From NCBI GenBank assembly GCA_037074705.1, contig CM073596.1:20682001-20746000 (forward strand): 64,000 nt of DNA. The letters run 5' to 3'. Below, piece after piece: positions 1 through 11,420 of this stretch. How positions within the stretch are numbered: the first letter of the stretch is position 1; each line of letters starts with the position of its first letter. The stretch comes from Zhengitettix transpicula (lineage: Eukaryota; Arthropoda; Insecta; Orthoptera; Tetrigidae). A program made the position numbers and the translations under genes. The notes under the pieces were generated by a model. That model saw nothing but the letters and a program-made list of their open reading frames with translations. It had not been told where the DNA came from and searched no databases.

Positions 1-1840
1 TATCTAAAGCTGACAGATAATTCCAGAAAATCTTAACCTATCCTACGAATGATCTCGCGAATCATGTTCAAAATGTTAAATCACTCCACGCTGTGAAGTT
101 AAAAATGACACGAGATTTTTTTCTTTTCGTATAACGATTTAAACATCACTTTAAAGCTCGGAAGTTCAAAAATAAGTAAATTCTGTCTTAATTGCTTCAA
201 ATTTAATTAATAAGGTATTATTAATTAATAAATGAAAGACTGAGAAGATTGACTAAAGAGACCAGAAACTTTTTTAGTGATTTAACATTTAATAATAATA
301 ATGTTTTGATTAATAAGTAATTTACTTCAAGAATTTAAAATGTTTAATAAAGCTGATATATGATTATTTGTAGTGTTTGTATTATCCCTAATTCTTTCAT
401 CTGATTAATCATTTTAGAAGTATTTATTTTTGAATTTGGAACTTTCGGTAATATTTCCAAGTCATGTGAGCAAAGAAAATAAACATAATTATACAGAACG
501 CAATTACAATTTAACCCCATATATAAAATTATTTGACAAAACATTAATTCTCAATTGTCAGAATGTGTTGTGTGAAATTATGTTTTCTTCCTCCGTACAA
601 TATTCCGAAAGCTCCAAATTCAAAATTAAATAGTTTGAAAATTATTACTTAGTTTTCCTTAAACAAATTAAAAACATTGTGGATAATACAAAAGAAATTA
701 ATAAGCATTTTGTTTTACGACGAAATCACAGACTGTTTCTAAAAAATTAGACCTCCGTTTAATTCTGACTTCAGATTCCTCTTTAACAATACTATATTTA
801 CTTATTTCAAATCGTCGGTATGCTGAACGCTCCTTATTCCAAATTCCATAATATTTATATATTACTTTGTTTTTTATTGACGTAACATAAGTAATAGATA
901 GGCATTTTTTGGATTCTGGCTTTCTTAATAAATAGTCTCAATATACATCTCTTTTCGCCAGTCTATTTTACTTTTTGATTGAGACGAGGATAAAAACATA
1001 CGAATGATAATAAGGTATTTAAAAGATATGATTATTATGCAACTTCTCTGGCCGTGATTTATTTTTAAGGAAACTACTTTCTCAGATATTTTACCAGGTG
1101 GTCAAAGTAGTATTTGAAACTATAGAGAAGATTTAGTTCTGAGAATTTGTCCGCTCCAGTTCACTGTTTTTCCACTAAGAACAATCTCAGAACGTATCTC
1201 TTTTTCGTCTACTCGTCTACTATTTCTTAATTTGTTATGTAGTTAAATTCTATAAGGAACGAAATTTAGGATCCTAATTTGGAAACTATTATACCATGAA
1301 GAATTCTTACTACCCAACAAGTTTTTATTGATATTAAGTGGCATTGTCACGTGTGTTGGTTATACGGAGAGCTATGCCTTTGTTTAAATGCATAAAGTTC
1401 GTCATATGGAGTGTCACGTAAAGTCTAAAGTGAACCTCGAAGCTGTTCTTCATCCCGCTCGATATAACGATTAGTCTGCAGATCCTGCCAATCATAGAAC
1501 TGCACACAGAACGGACCTGGAGGGTCTAATCGATTTTGCATCATCAGACCTTCCCCTACTGGCACTGAGACCACAATTATTTTTCATTATTATTCATTAT
1601 TTTGGTGACCTAGAGTTGGTGTGCGTGTATATTTGGCCCAGGAGCGAATCTCGGCTATGTTTAGCGCATGTGGAGGAGGCGACGGCAATAATTTATCCAG
1701 TTTCTCCGCCCTCGCTACGTCGTCATTCAACCGGAAGTCTGCCTTCCTCTCCTGACGTCTGCAACATGGCAAAAAGACGAAACCTGGACCTACTAGGTAA
1801 GGCCGCAGGTGATAGAGACGACGAATATTCTCATCATCCT
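1..1840. other. No gene or repeat seen
   Basis: AT-rich sequence with only short chance frames on both strands. Confidence 0.6.
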
Positions 1841-1852
1841 AACACACACACA

Positions 1853-1908
<56 letters not shown>
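1841..1908. repeat. (AC)n-(AT)n microsatellite
   Basis: A short AC run (1841-1852) followed by an uninterrupted AT run of over 50 bp. The reading frame through it (Ile-Tyr repeats) is an artefact. Confidence 0.95.
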
Positions 1909-1910
<2 letters not shown>

Positions 1911-2085
1911 AATTTGGGGATATTTTTATTTTTGTTTGCAGTTGAACCACAGCTCTAGATTACAACATTTATGTGAAATTAAATAAATTTTTGTTCTTCA
2001 GATAATGGAAAAATCATATAATTTCTGAAGAGTGGCAGATAATTTTATTTTATTTATTTATTTTAATTTTCCTTCCCTTTATAAA

Positions 2086-2552
2086 ACAAAAATCATATGT
2101 AGTGTGCAATAATTATTTTTAATTGAAGTGAATTTACAGACAGGCCAAGACTTATTCCTTATATCGAATTTTTAGTCCTCTTAGCAAAACTGTCACCAGA
2201 ATTGATGCCATTTACAGTATTCAAACATTTCTATAAATCTTATACCTTAGGTTTAACCAGTTTCCAATTAAAACACTTGTACTTATTCCAAGTATTTATT
2301 AATTTTTATATTTGAATAACAAAAATCATATGTAGTGTGCAATAATTATTTTTATTTGAAGTGAATTTACAGACAGTCCAAGATTTATTCCTTATATCGG
2401 ATTTTTAGTCCTGTTAACAAAACTGTCACCTGAATTGATCCCATTCACAGTATTCAAACATTTCAATAAATCTGATACCTTAGGTTTAACCAGTTTTCAA
2501 TTAAAACACTTGTACTTATTCCAAGTATTTATTAATTTTTATATTTGAATAA
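2086..2552 (+). repeat. Tandem duplication, two units of 233 bp
   Basis: AAAAATCATATGTAGTGTGC recurs exactly 233 bp apart (2088 and 2321). Both units run through TTTACAGACAG, CTTAGGTTTAACCAG and CACTTGTACTTATTCC to TTTTTATATTTGAATAA with only scattered differences. Confidence 0.85.
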
Positions 2553-2660
2553 GATTTCAGTTTAAGCCATAATCATCGTCATAATTAATTTTTAAAAATT
2601 AGCCAATAAAATCGTAAAAGTGGTTATTTAATACAGTTAAATTCGAATACTGCATCTCCT

Positions 2661-2693
2661 GAACGTTTCGTCCCAACTTTGAAACATAATCAG
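2661..2693 (-). repeat. Hammerhead-like family C motif, degenerate
   Basis: On the minus strand, CCTGATTATG, a variable middle and TGGGACGAAACGTTC. The GACGAAACGT side is intact and the CTGANGA side is mutated. Confidence 0.3.
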
Positions 2694-3112
2694 GTAAATA
2701 TATTTATTACATAAATTAATGTACAAAATATTTTGAAATTAATATACAAAAACTTTTCATCATTTGGACCTTTATGGTGTCATCAAGTCGTTCTGTATTT
2801 CCGAATCAATCTTCTATCGTGAATTCCGGTAGATCATGAAATCATGATCAGGGCTATGTCATCCAGAAACAAGTTTGCAAAACTTGAAGGTGTGTATATA
2901 AATATAATAGTGGGTGTTACCATTGTTTTAAAAAATCTTGAATGAGTTTTTATAGTTACTGTAGAAAAATGATATCAGAAAAATATATGATATTAAATTA
3001 GTTTGAATAGTTTACCTGTATTATGTATTTGAACCTTAAATTTTTTTACGATTGTATATGATGAAAATGATTATGGCTGAAGCTGAAACCTACAATTGAA
3101 TAAAAACTTGGG

Positions 3113-3275
3113 GAAAAAGTACAAGTGTTGTAATTGGTGACTGATTAAACCTGGTGTAAGATTTATAGAAATGTTTGAATATAATTTTGCTAACAGGACA
3201 AAAAATGTGATTTACTGTCTGTAAATTGTCCTCAACTAAAAATAATTATTGTGTACTATATATGATTTTTGTTTA
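3113..3275 (-). repeat. Inverted third copy of the 233-bp unit, partial
   Basis: The reverse complement of this stretch follows the tandem units block by block: GATTTTTGTT at the right edge, ACTGTCTGTAAAT in the middle, GTACAAGTGTT...AATTGG at the left. It is more diverged than the two tandem units are from each other. Confidence 0.7.
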
Positions 3276-6200
3276 TTAAAATTAAGAGAGGAAGTAAAAT
3301 TATCAGCCACGCTTTACAAATCTATTTGACGTATTCCTAAAATTTCTAGCTGCCGGAAGATTAAACAGCGCAACAAGTAATGTGTTCCAATCGCTTATTG
3401 ATATTTTAAAAATAAGCAGAGTAAACTTGATTGAATAAAATCTGTGAAAACCAGTAATGAAACAATAAAAATATTTTTTTTCCGATTACCGATTACATTC
3501 AGCCAGGTTTTACCGATTGCCTTATTTTCTATTCCTCTTACTAAATTCTTCGTTGTCCTTAGTCAATAATCCCAATCTTCTGTCTGCCATGTGTGTTCGT
3601 TTTGCGCGTAGTTTACTTGAAAGCCGCGGACGTTTTGTTATGCTTGAGAGTACAGCGTGACCACGTTGTTTGCGAGAGCAATTCCGTGCGTGCTTCCTCG
3701 CAAGCTTCGTCAAGCTTCAAAGAGATATACTCTTCCGTCTTGTCTTAAACAGAATCTTTCCAAAAGGACCATGACCAGAAAAATATAATCCAGAGCTGAC
3801 CCTGAATCGTGATGAAATAATTTCACAAGCACGCCATTATATGGAAGTTCCTGCCTTTTGTTGACAATGTGATTGAAACAATTAATAGAAAAATCGTTGG
3901 GTATTTCATTCTGTCCAATGGAAGAGATTGTCAAAGAAGGAAAATAAATTCAACGTTTTGAAAAGTAAGAAAAATTCAATTACTCCTAATAAACTGAGCA
4001 ACGGCGGCACAGAAAGAATCCCGCGTAGGTTTCGGACCCTTGTTCTGTCATTCTTGTCATCCTCAGCATTTTCCCTCTGAACATAAAACTAAACGTTTAC
4101 TGTTCAAAAAGCTCTATTTTTCATTTTTGTCTGTATTATAGAATTATTAGAACAAAATATCAATTTAATACATTTTGAATAAATATTTATTTATATTTAT
4201 AATAATATTCATGAAGTCTTTAAAACACCTGAAGTTGATTCAAATTAGAAACTAAACTACTTGCGTTAATTTGTTATTTTTATGACTGTAAGATGCAAGG
4301 TAAGCTATATGTTTTACCGTACTTAATCAATTTCCACAATTATATACATCAGAATCGCCGATATCTTTGCCACTTCAGGTCAAATAAATGGACTTCCATA
4401 CGCTGCGCGTCAGCCAAATCTATGAACAGTTGTTTAGCGTTCGTTCACATTTAAATATCAAGTTATTTTGAAAATAATGATGAAAGAGGCTTCCTGTTGA
4501 GGATAAAGTTAAAATAGAGTTTGTCTATTCCGAATTCAATTTATTGATATCGGATGTATTTGCTCTGTGTAGAGAAGTTTTATGGTCCTGTTTGTTTCCG
4601 AACTTACCAGGACAGAGGAACAGGGTACGTACGAATCGTAAATTTTCTCTATAACGCAAAAAAAAAATATTATTAATATATTCTGAAATATAACATCTAT
4701 TCTCTCAATATAAAAAATATGTGACGTTTCCGTGTCTCACTTCGAACAGTTTTGATTATGAAATCCTGATTTTCTGTCACTATACTGATCTTTTGTTGAA
4801 CATTAACCGAGTATGATTAAATTTTCATATTATTATTTCCCTTATAAAACATTAATTAAATCGATGAGTTGTGGATCGTGAGGAAGAATATTGTCGATGG
4901 CCATCATGTAGTTACACCCTCTGTCAACAGATAGCATTCTCATTGACGTCCTTCTTGCGACGTAATTAAGTGTAATTACATTAAACATATACACACTACA
5001 TATCATGCAATATATCGACAGTAAGAAATATCGAACCAGTTTCAGGAATATTGTATTTTTCGCTTAGTGACAAAGACAGAATTTGTTCAAATGCTGTCAA
5101 TTTTTAGGACTGAATTTTATAATTGTATTATTAATTCTATTGCAACGTATATTTCCAACTGCATCTTCGTCCAATTCTGGAGAATTTTTTATTTTTATTT
5201 TTTGTGACTGATGTACAGACAAAAAATGGGGTATTATAATTCAGACAGCATTTATTTCCTTAATAACTCTTACTATAGTCCACTTATCTTATATTCCTGA
5301 GCCTTTTAACGGCAATCGTCACCAATAAAGGATTTTAGATATGCATTTAACTGTTTATGGTCAGTAACTCAGCTGATAAAATTAATCATTGTGATAGATT
5401 CCAGTGAGACATTACAAGGCAATTGTAATGAAGGAATACCAAAAGCGAACTCATTACGTGCAATGTGGAATGAGGCTAAAGCAACGCTTCGCCGAAATTA
5501 AAAAAAAAAACCTGTGTAAATTTTCTGCTGCATTAAATATTGAAAAATTAATGGCGTGCATCATTTTTACGCGTCCATATAACTCGATGTAAATTTTGGC
5601 GGCTCGTTAATAATTAATGCCGAATCCAGTGAAATGTCAAACTGTTATTTATGTTGGTCATTTCTATTTATTTTCGTTTGAAACGTTTTAAAATCATCGC
5701 AGATAGAATCAATTTCATTATTTTTAAAGCAATTCCCATCAACAAGTTCTTTTGAATTAAATTTTTCAAAAAATATAGATGAATTGAAAAAAGAGCCGCT
5801 TTAGAATATTAATAAAATTGCAAACTCTGCGTAGTTTGTTTAGTAGACTGAACGACAGGAAATTATTTATTACACTAAAACAAGATATTTTACGTAGAGA
5901 GACTAGTGCAGGTCAAGAAGCACTTCCTCGTCAATAAACTGCGAGATAACATTGTTTCACTTTCCTGTTGATAACGTATGCCTTTCAGATAAAGTCTCAA
6001 GAGCGACGGAAAGGAAATCAGAGGAAGCCAAAGTTCTGGCACAAATCAGTAAAATTACCATTCACCTTCTAAATGAGTCGTACTTATAATTATAAGTCGC
6101 GGAAAGCTCAGAATTTTTCAGAAGACACACACATAATAAACTAGGTAAATAGACTTACGCGGGTAGACTAGTGACGACGGTTAAAACTATTAGGGAGAAA

Positions 6201-7081
6201 CTGATATATTCCATCTACACTCACAGGTGGGTCACGGTTTCACTATCGCTCGTTTATCACGCATCACTGGGGGCTTTAAACCTAACCGTAACCCTGGCAC
6301 TTGGTTTTCGACTATAAATATGAACTAAGATCTTATTACACCATTGAGAAAGCAGAGAATCACAACTATCAATTAATAAACGCAGGCTTTCCCGGTGAAT
6401 CAATTTAACAAATGATTCTGGGTTTATCAATATACCTGATGACGGCGATGATGATTTCCACATAAATATATTGATAAATCGAGAGTCATTTAATAAATAA
6501 AAAATTTCTTTTTAAAGCCGTTATAGTGTTATAATTTACACACCGACGTGACGTATTAAATCATATCTTGAAGATATTCATGTGAATCTTTATTTCGAGT
6601 CAAATAATAATGGTAAAGCATGAATTATGTAGACTCCAAACCAAAACATAGTTGAATGTAATTCATATAACTAATATTACCAGATAACATGACACCAATC
6701 ATCTGTAGTTATCTCTGATGCGTGGAGTATCTTTTAAGATTGTCGAGTTGATGATTAACCTCTCAATTTTTATTTTCACACTGATGCGTAAACTACCGGA
6801 AAGTTTCGTTGCAATAAATTAACTTTTCTAAGTAACTATAATTTTTTTTTTATCCCAGTAAATTTTCGTTTACGTATCAGATCTCCTACATATTATCTCA
6901 TTTATTTGTTCCAGGTTTTTTTGTATTATCATCATGATTTAAATATTGCGCGACAGACAACCTTCAGGGCAACGGAAGTGACGTCACAGATTACCACGTC
7001 AATATCCGAGCACCAAACAGAAGTTTGCAAATTTTCAAATTGTGCTTTTAATCGTTCATTACTAATTAAATCTCACTTGCA
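3276..7081. other. No gene seen
   Basis: Intergenic or intronic AT-rich DNA. The longest frames (minus 3710-3934, plus 5404-5592) are short and unlike known proteins. Confidence 0.6.
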
Positions 7082-7540
7082 GTCGACGTTTCAGCTTGCT
7101 TTCTTCAGGATTCGCCCTATGAAATCACCTCGTATCATATTAAAGGGTAGAGGCTAACACATGGATTAGTAGCCTGTCACTAAAAATAAAAAAAGGGCCT
7201 CTCACAACCAAGAAAAATATATAATACAAACGTTATTGGTCAAATAAGTTAGAATAAAAAAATCTAACTCAAATATGTTTGATAGATCCGACGTTTCGTC
7301 CTTACATTAAGAAGTCGTCCGGTATTAATTAATTAGGAAACATCTCCGGGCTACATGCCAACGTATTCGTTCATGTTTCTTTACACATTTTAGTAAATAA
7401 TTAAATTAAAATTATTTGTTATTGATAAATAACGACAAAACGTCGTGTTAATTTTTTTTAGTTAATAAATTACTTCTGACTCATTTGGCTGTGTTCATAC
7501 AGTTGTAATTATATGGAAGTCAGATAACTATAACTATTAA
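7082..7540. repeat. Cluster of family C fragments
   Basis: Minus strand 7109-7082 reads CCTGAAGAAAGCAAGCTGAA, then ACGTCGAC. Minus strand 7322-7287 keeps AAGGACGAAACGTCGG. A plus-strand piece from about 7420 has AAAACGTCGTGTTAATTTTT and continues to GGAAGTCAGATAACTATAAC, the far block of the 59.6-kb copy. Together they are decayed copies in both orientations. Confidence 0.45.
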
Positions 7541-7858
7541 TCGTTATTAAATAATTTATATCGTAATGAATATAGTCTATATAGTTTAAACTAGTAACAG
7601 ACATTTAGAAATTATGTTATAATTTAATAACATGCCTAATATGGACCCTCTTCACGTTTATAATAAATATTTTCAATTTAATATCTTTATTATAAACCTG
7701 TTGCGGGACCGCTTTAGAACTGATACATGTTAAATTTATTTTCATTACTATGTTACGCTAACTCAACTGTGTTTTTCCATTGTCGTTACGTTTTAGCTTT
7801 GGTTTTGAGTCTGGTTTCAAGGGTTGTGTCGTTCTCACGACTCTTGCGTTTTTAATCA

Positions 7859-7897
7859 CCTGATGAAAGCAACAATGACAGCAGAAAAGTTGTGTCG
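7859..7897 (+). repeat. Hammerhead-like core motif, isolated
   Basis: CCTGATGAAAGCAACA, then GCAGAAAAGTTGTGTCG. The spacing resembles the 7.1-kb motif. It has CTGATGA and GAAA, but the intervening stem (AAGC...GC) is weak. Confidence 0.25.
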
Positions 7898-8379
7898 TAT
7901 TTATATCATCACTGCATTTTGTCTGTTATTTATCTAATTGCTAACATATAATAATATCATGCTTAGTCGAAATGTTCTCTCATCCAATATAAAAATAATA
8001 ATGATTTTTACAAAAACGTAAAGCAGCCACGCGTAATTTCTACGTATACTATAAACTTTTATAGCTGTTTTCTTTCTAGGTTTGAATGCTATAGTAAATT
8101 TATCATTTATATTTTGGTCTCAGTACTAATGGAATTAATATACACCCAACATACTTTCCCCGGACTGATGACGTATCATTAAATACAAGTTAGTTGAGTC
8201 TAAGAGCACGTTTCTTTTCTTCGCCGCATGTAACAATTAAAACTGGCTGTGTGAGGAATTATTGTGGCCGGGTACTTGGATTCTTGCATTCCACTTTGCT
8301 GCTAACTGTTAGTACCCTATTTCCCTGACGCTTAAAAAAGAACGGTCAACTCAAGTGGCGTCAGCTTTTTTTATTCCTC

Positions 8380-8800
8380 ACCAACACCGCTCTACCGGCG
8401 CCGTTTACATTGTTTACCTAAGTCCCATGCCAAAACCACAACGGCCAGGAGTTATTGACGCAGCGCGCGGTTCTGCCGTTGGCGGATAGATGGCAGGAGC
8501 GCCTCTTCTGAGTTCTGCCCTTGCCCCCAAAAGAGGGGGGGAACCGCGTGCTTCAGCTTTTAATAATGCCAAGGTTCGCATGCGCCGGAAAACAATCCCC
8601 TCGCTTACTCTCATTTCCTTCGGTGATTCAGCTATCACGAAGTCCACGGACTTTCCGGTATTCGTCACACGGTAACCTTATCTGTCCGAAACGAGATGTG
8701 CATTTCGGCGATTTTGAACATGTAAGTCAAGGAATTATGCACTGTACGTCTCGCACACTTCGCTGAGCGGAAAGTTTGGCGAGGATGGAAAGAGGGAATA
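8380..8800. promoter_or_regulatory. GC/CpG-rich patch of unknown role
   Basis: About 400 bp with markedly higher GC and CpG than its surroundings, including a G7 run near 8534. Overlapping short frames are open on both strands (minus 8414-8668, plus 8490-8766), as expected for GC-rich DNA, and no frame resembles a known protein. It could be an orphan promoter or a worn repeat fragment. Confidence 0.25.
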
Positions 8801-9129
8801 TTCTAGAGTAAGTAAGGAGTAGAGAAAAACTTAATGATGTAAGCGAACCACTTTGCAATGAGTTTTCCTGGAACTTTACGCACTAAACGATTCCTGTTAC
8901 AGTGGGTTTATTTTATTTTTTTGAAGTGAATTTATCCATTCCAGTATCTATGCAAATTAAAGAGCATCAGCAACAAGCCTTGTTTTCGTTTCCTACGTGA
9001 TCAGTAAGTGAAAAATATTTTGTAGTAAAATTTGCTTCTTACATTTTTTGCAGGTACTTCTGTATTGTGATTATGTTATGTTTGGAAATTATAAAAGAAT
9101 TGTGGCAGTTTCTTGAAACAAGTCTGATT

Positions 9130-9375
9130 TTTTTTAAGGCCAAGGGTTACTTGGGCCTCCTGGCTATAGTTTAAGTTATTTATTCAACATTTACCTAAAA
9201 GTGAAAACCTACAGTCCTGTATCAGGTAGTTCGGGTTCTAGATACTAACGCCGTTTCTCTGACTTGTTTACTGAGGGGATGCAGCATTCCCCACTCCATG
9301 CTCTCCAAATAGAGCATAGAAACCTATTGCCGTGTTTCAAAGGTCTGCGACCCCTCATACACCCCTCAAAACTGA
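9130..9375 (-). mobile_element. Poly-A retroposon family A, degraded copy
   Basis: A T run leads directly into AAGGCCAAGGGTTACTTGGG, so the 3'-most 100 bp or so of the family is missing. Decayed forms of the later blocks follow (GGCTATAGTTTAAG, GATGCAGCATTCC, ACACCCCTCAAAACTG). It is much more diverged than the 28-kb copies. Confidence 0.5.
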
Positions 9376-9624
9376 CTTAGGTGTCAGGTTTTAGGGGAGG
9401 AAACTTGATTTATCCATTCTGGTTTTGAACAAGAGTAACCTCAGGAACCTCTTTTTTGAAGTAAAGTATGTTGCTACACTCTGCAATTTTTTAATAATCT
9501 ATACTGCGAGTGTTACGCATACTTCTTTGCTCTCCATTTAATTTGCCCTTATTCACTCAATAGAGAAATATAAATAAAAAATTAGTAGTTATATTTATCT
9601 GATTTCAATATAATTATAATTAAA

Positions 9625-9900
9625 GAGCCAAATTTGTCAAAAATAATTTCATAACATAAAAATTAACGTGACGTTTCGTTCTCAAAATAAGAGTTTATCA
9701 GGAGTATAATGGATTGGTTTTTAAAAATATAAATAAAAATTAGTTTTAATCAATTGTTGACGAAAATTTTGTAGTAAAAAATTATATAAAATATAGATAT
9801 ACAAATCCATTATACACCTGCTGAAGTCCTAAATTGAGGACGAGACGTCGTGCTAATTTTTATTTTTTTAAAATTATTTCTAACAAATTTGGTTTTTATT
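9625..9900. repeat. Palindromic element carrying hammerhead-like motifs in both arms (family C)
   Basis: Left arm (about 9625-9722) and right arm (about 9805-9900) are reverse complements over nearly 100 bp with mismatches, including CCAAATTTGT/ACAAATTTGG and TATAATGGATT/AATCCATTATA. The left arm on the minus strand reads CCTGATAA-stem-GAACGAAACGTC. The right arm on the plus strand reads CTGCTGAAGTCC-loop-GGACGAGACGTC. This is a head-to-head pair of the family seen as single copies elsewhere. Confidence 0.6.
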
Positions 9901-10349
9901 CATTTGAAAAAAATAGTTCGATTAAAAATTAAATCGATTCCCTGAAACCTTAAGGTGAAATAGGATTTCTTGCAGCCAATCACATCTCAATAGAAAAATG
10001 TGTGTTTTAGTAAGATTTGGAAAAGGTTTTGTTGGCCGATTGTTATGATGGAGTTGAATTAGTAACTGTAAGTTATATGTATTAATGAGCCCATTTTATT
10101 TTGCCACCGAAGTTGATTATCCAGCCGAAGCCTGCCTGACCTTTGAGATAAGCTAAAGTGAGTCACTAAGACTAAATTTCTGTACTACTTGTTTACGAGT
10201 TTGCGTAACCCGGAGAAGGTTACGGCCATTAACGGCTTCTGAAGCAAATGCAATAGGTGGAGAAATTTTGAAAATTGAAATACTTCATTTTACAATGTTT
10301 CAAATAACGTCGTTTCGTGATTGTGTGACGGATTGTGGAATTGTTGGGT

Positions 10350-10650
10350 ATATACGTGCCCTACATTGGAATATGAGCGACCGCAGTAGGATTTTGAGCT
10401 TTTCGATCTCCGGAATCTGGCTTCAGTAGTGGAGAATTCGGTTTATACTTGAAGTGGGTTTGTTTTGAACGCAACCCCTCGTCTCCGCCCTTCTCGTCTG
10501 GAGTGGGGTAGGGAGGTCTAAGGGCTGCTGTAGGTAGCCAGTGTCTCGTGACAAGTCGTTGCACAGCTTTCTGACAGAAGGGCATTCTCCATTCCCCTGA
10601 TCCTACCTGACGAATGTGTTCGGCTGCGAGGTCTTTAAACACACTCCAGT
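10350..10650 (-). other. GC-rich segment with a minus-strand open frame, unrecognised
   Basis: A 93-codon minus-strand frame (10361-10642) lies in a compositional island. The protein is Pro-, Arg- and Lys-rich and has no recognised domain. The abrupt edges suggest a repeat fragment more than a gene, but no second copy is present in this window. Confidence 0.2.
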
Positions 10651-11324
10651 AAGATAGCGAGAATAGATATCGCAGAAACGATTGAGAAAATAGTGTTACT
10701 AGATTTATCTCTCGAGAAATGTTGACGGACTTGTCGAAATATATGTTTATGAAAGTTTTTCAACTGAACGGCTCCAACTACTTATACATCAACCCCTTAT
10801 TCTTCTCTTTACTACCTTATCAGAGCATTTATAAACATATTCATGTCAACAAACATGTGAGACCTCGATATAAAAAAACTTGTTTTCCAAACACGATACT
10901 TATAAAATGTTTAAGAAAGTTATCGAGTTGGTTTTCTTTTTCCGTGGTCAATCAGTCGCATCCATCACTCAACCGCAGTTAGTGCGATCTTTAGGCTCGC
11001 TTCTTCCTCACAAAACAATAATAATTCAACGAGAAATGTGAACGCTTAACTTGTCATAATTACGACAATGATGAAACATGACATAATTAAACGGCCTTAT
11101 ATATTTAATATTTTTTTAACAAACAATTCTTTCACTCAAGGCCGTTTATTTATTTATTTATAATAGTCATAATTAGGTATAGTGAAAAACATCGGCAATT
11201 GGTGACGGAACTACGTGATGATTCTTCACATATAATTATTAATTAATTTCAGATTTAACTTCATGTTCTACACCATTATAACAAAATTCAGCATTTAGTT
11301 TTTAAGTTCTCCTAACCATTTATT

Positions 11325-11420
11325 GCCCTTACCTGAAGAGCTCCTAAATTTAGGACGAAACATCATTTATATATTAATTTAAATTTTTCATTAAACATCA
11401 TTTTTCTGACTAATATGGGC
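11325..11420 (+). repeat. Family C repeat with best-preserved hammerhead-like core
   Basis: ACCTGAAGAGCTCC, a short A/T loop, then GGACGAAACATC: the invariant words CTGANGA and GAAA flank a TCC/GGA stem. An AT-rich segment follows with TTTTTCTGACTAATATGGGC, corresponding to the TTTCTGACAAATTTGG block of other copies. The cleavage-site stem could not be confirmed. Confidence 0.45.

Noticed and set aside
8166..8180. CTGATGA word that could begin a hammerhead core
   Set aside because: No matching stem or GAAA follows at a workable distance.
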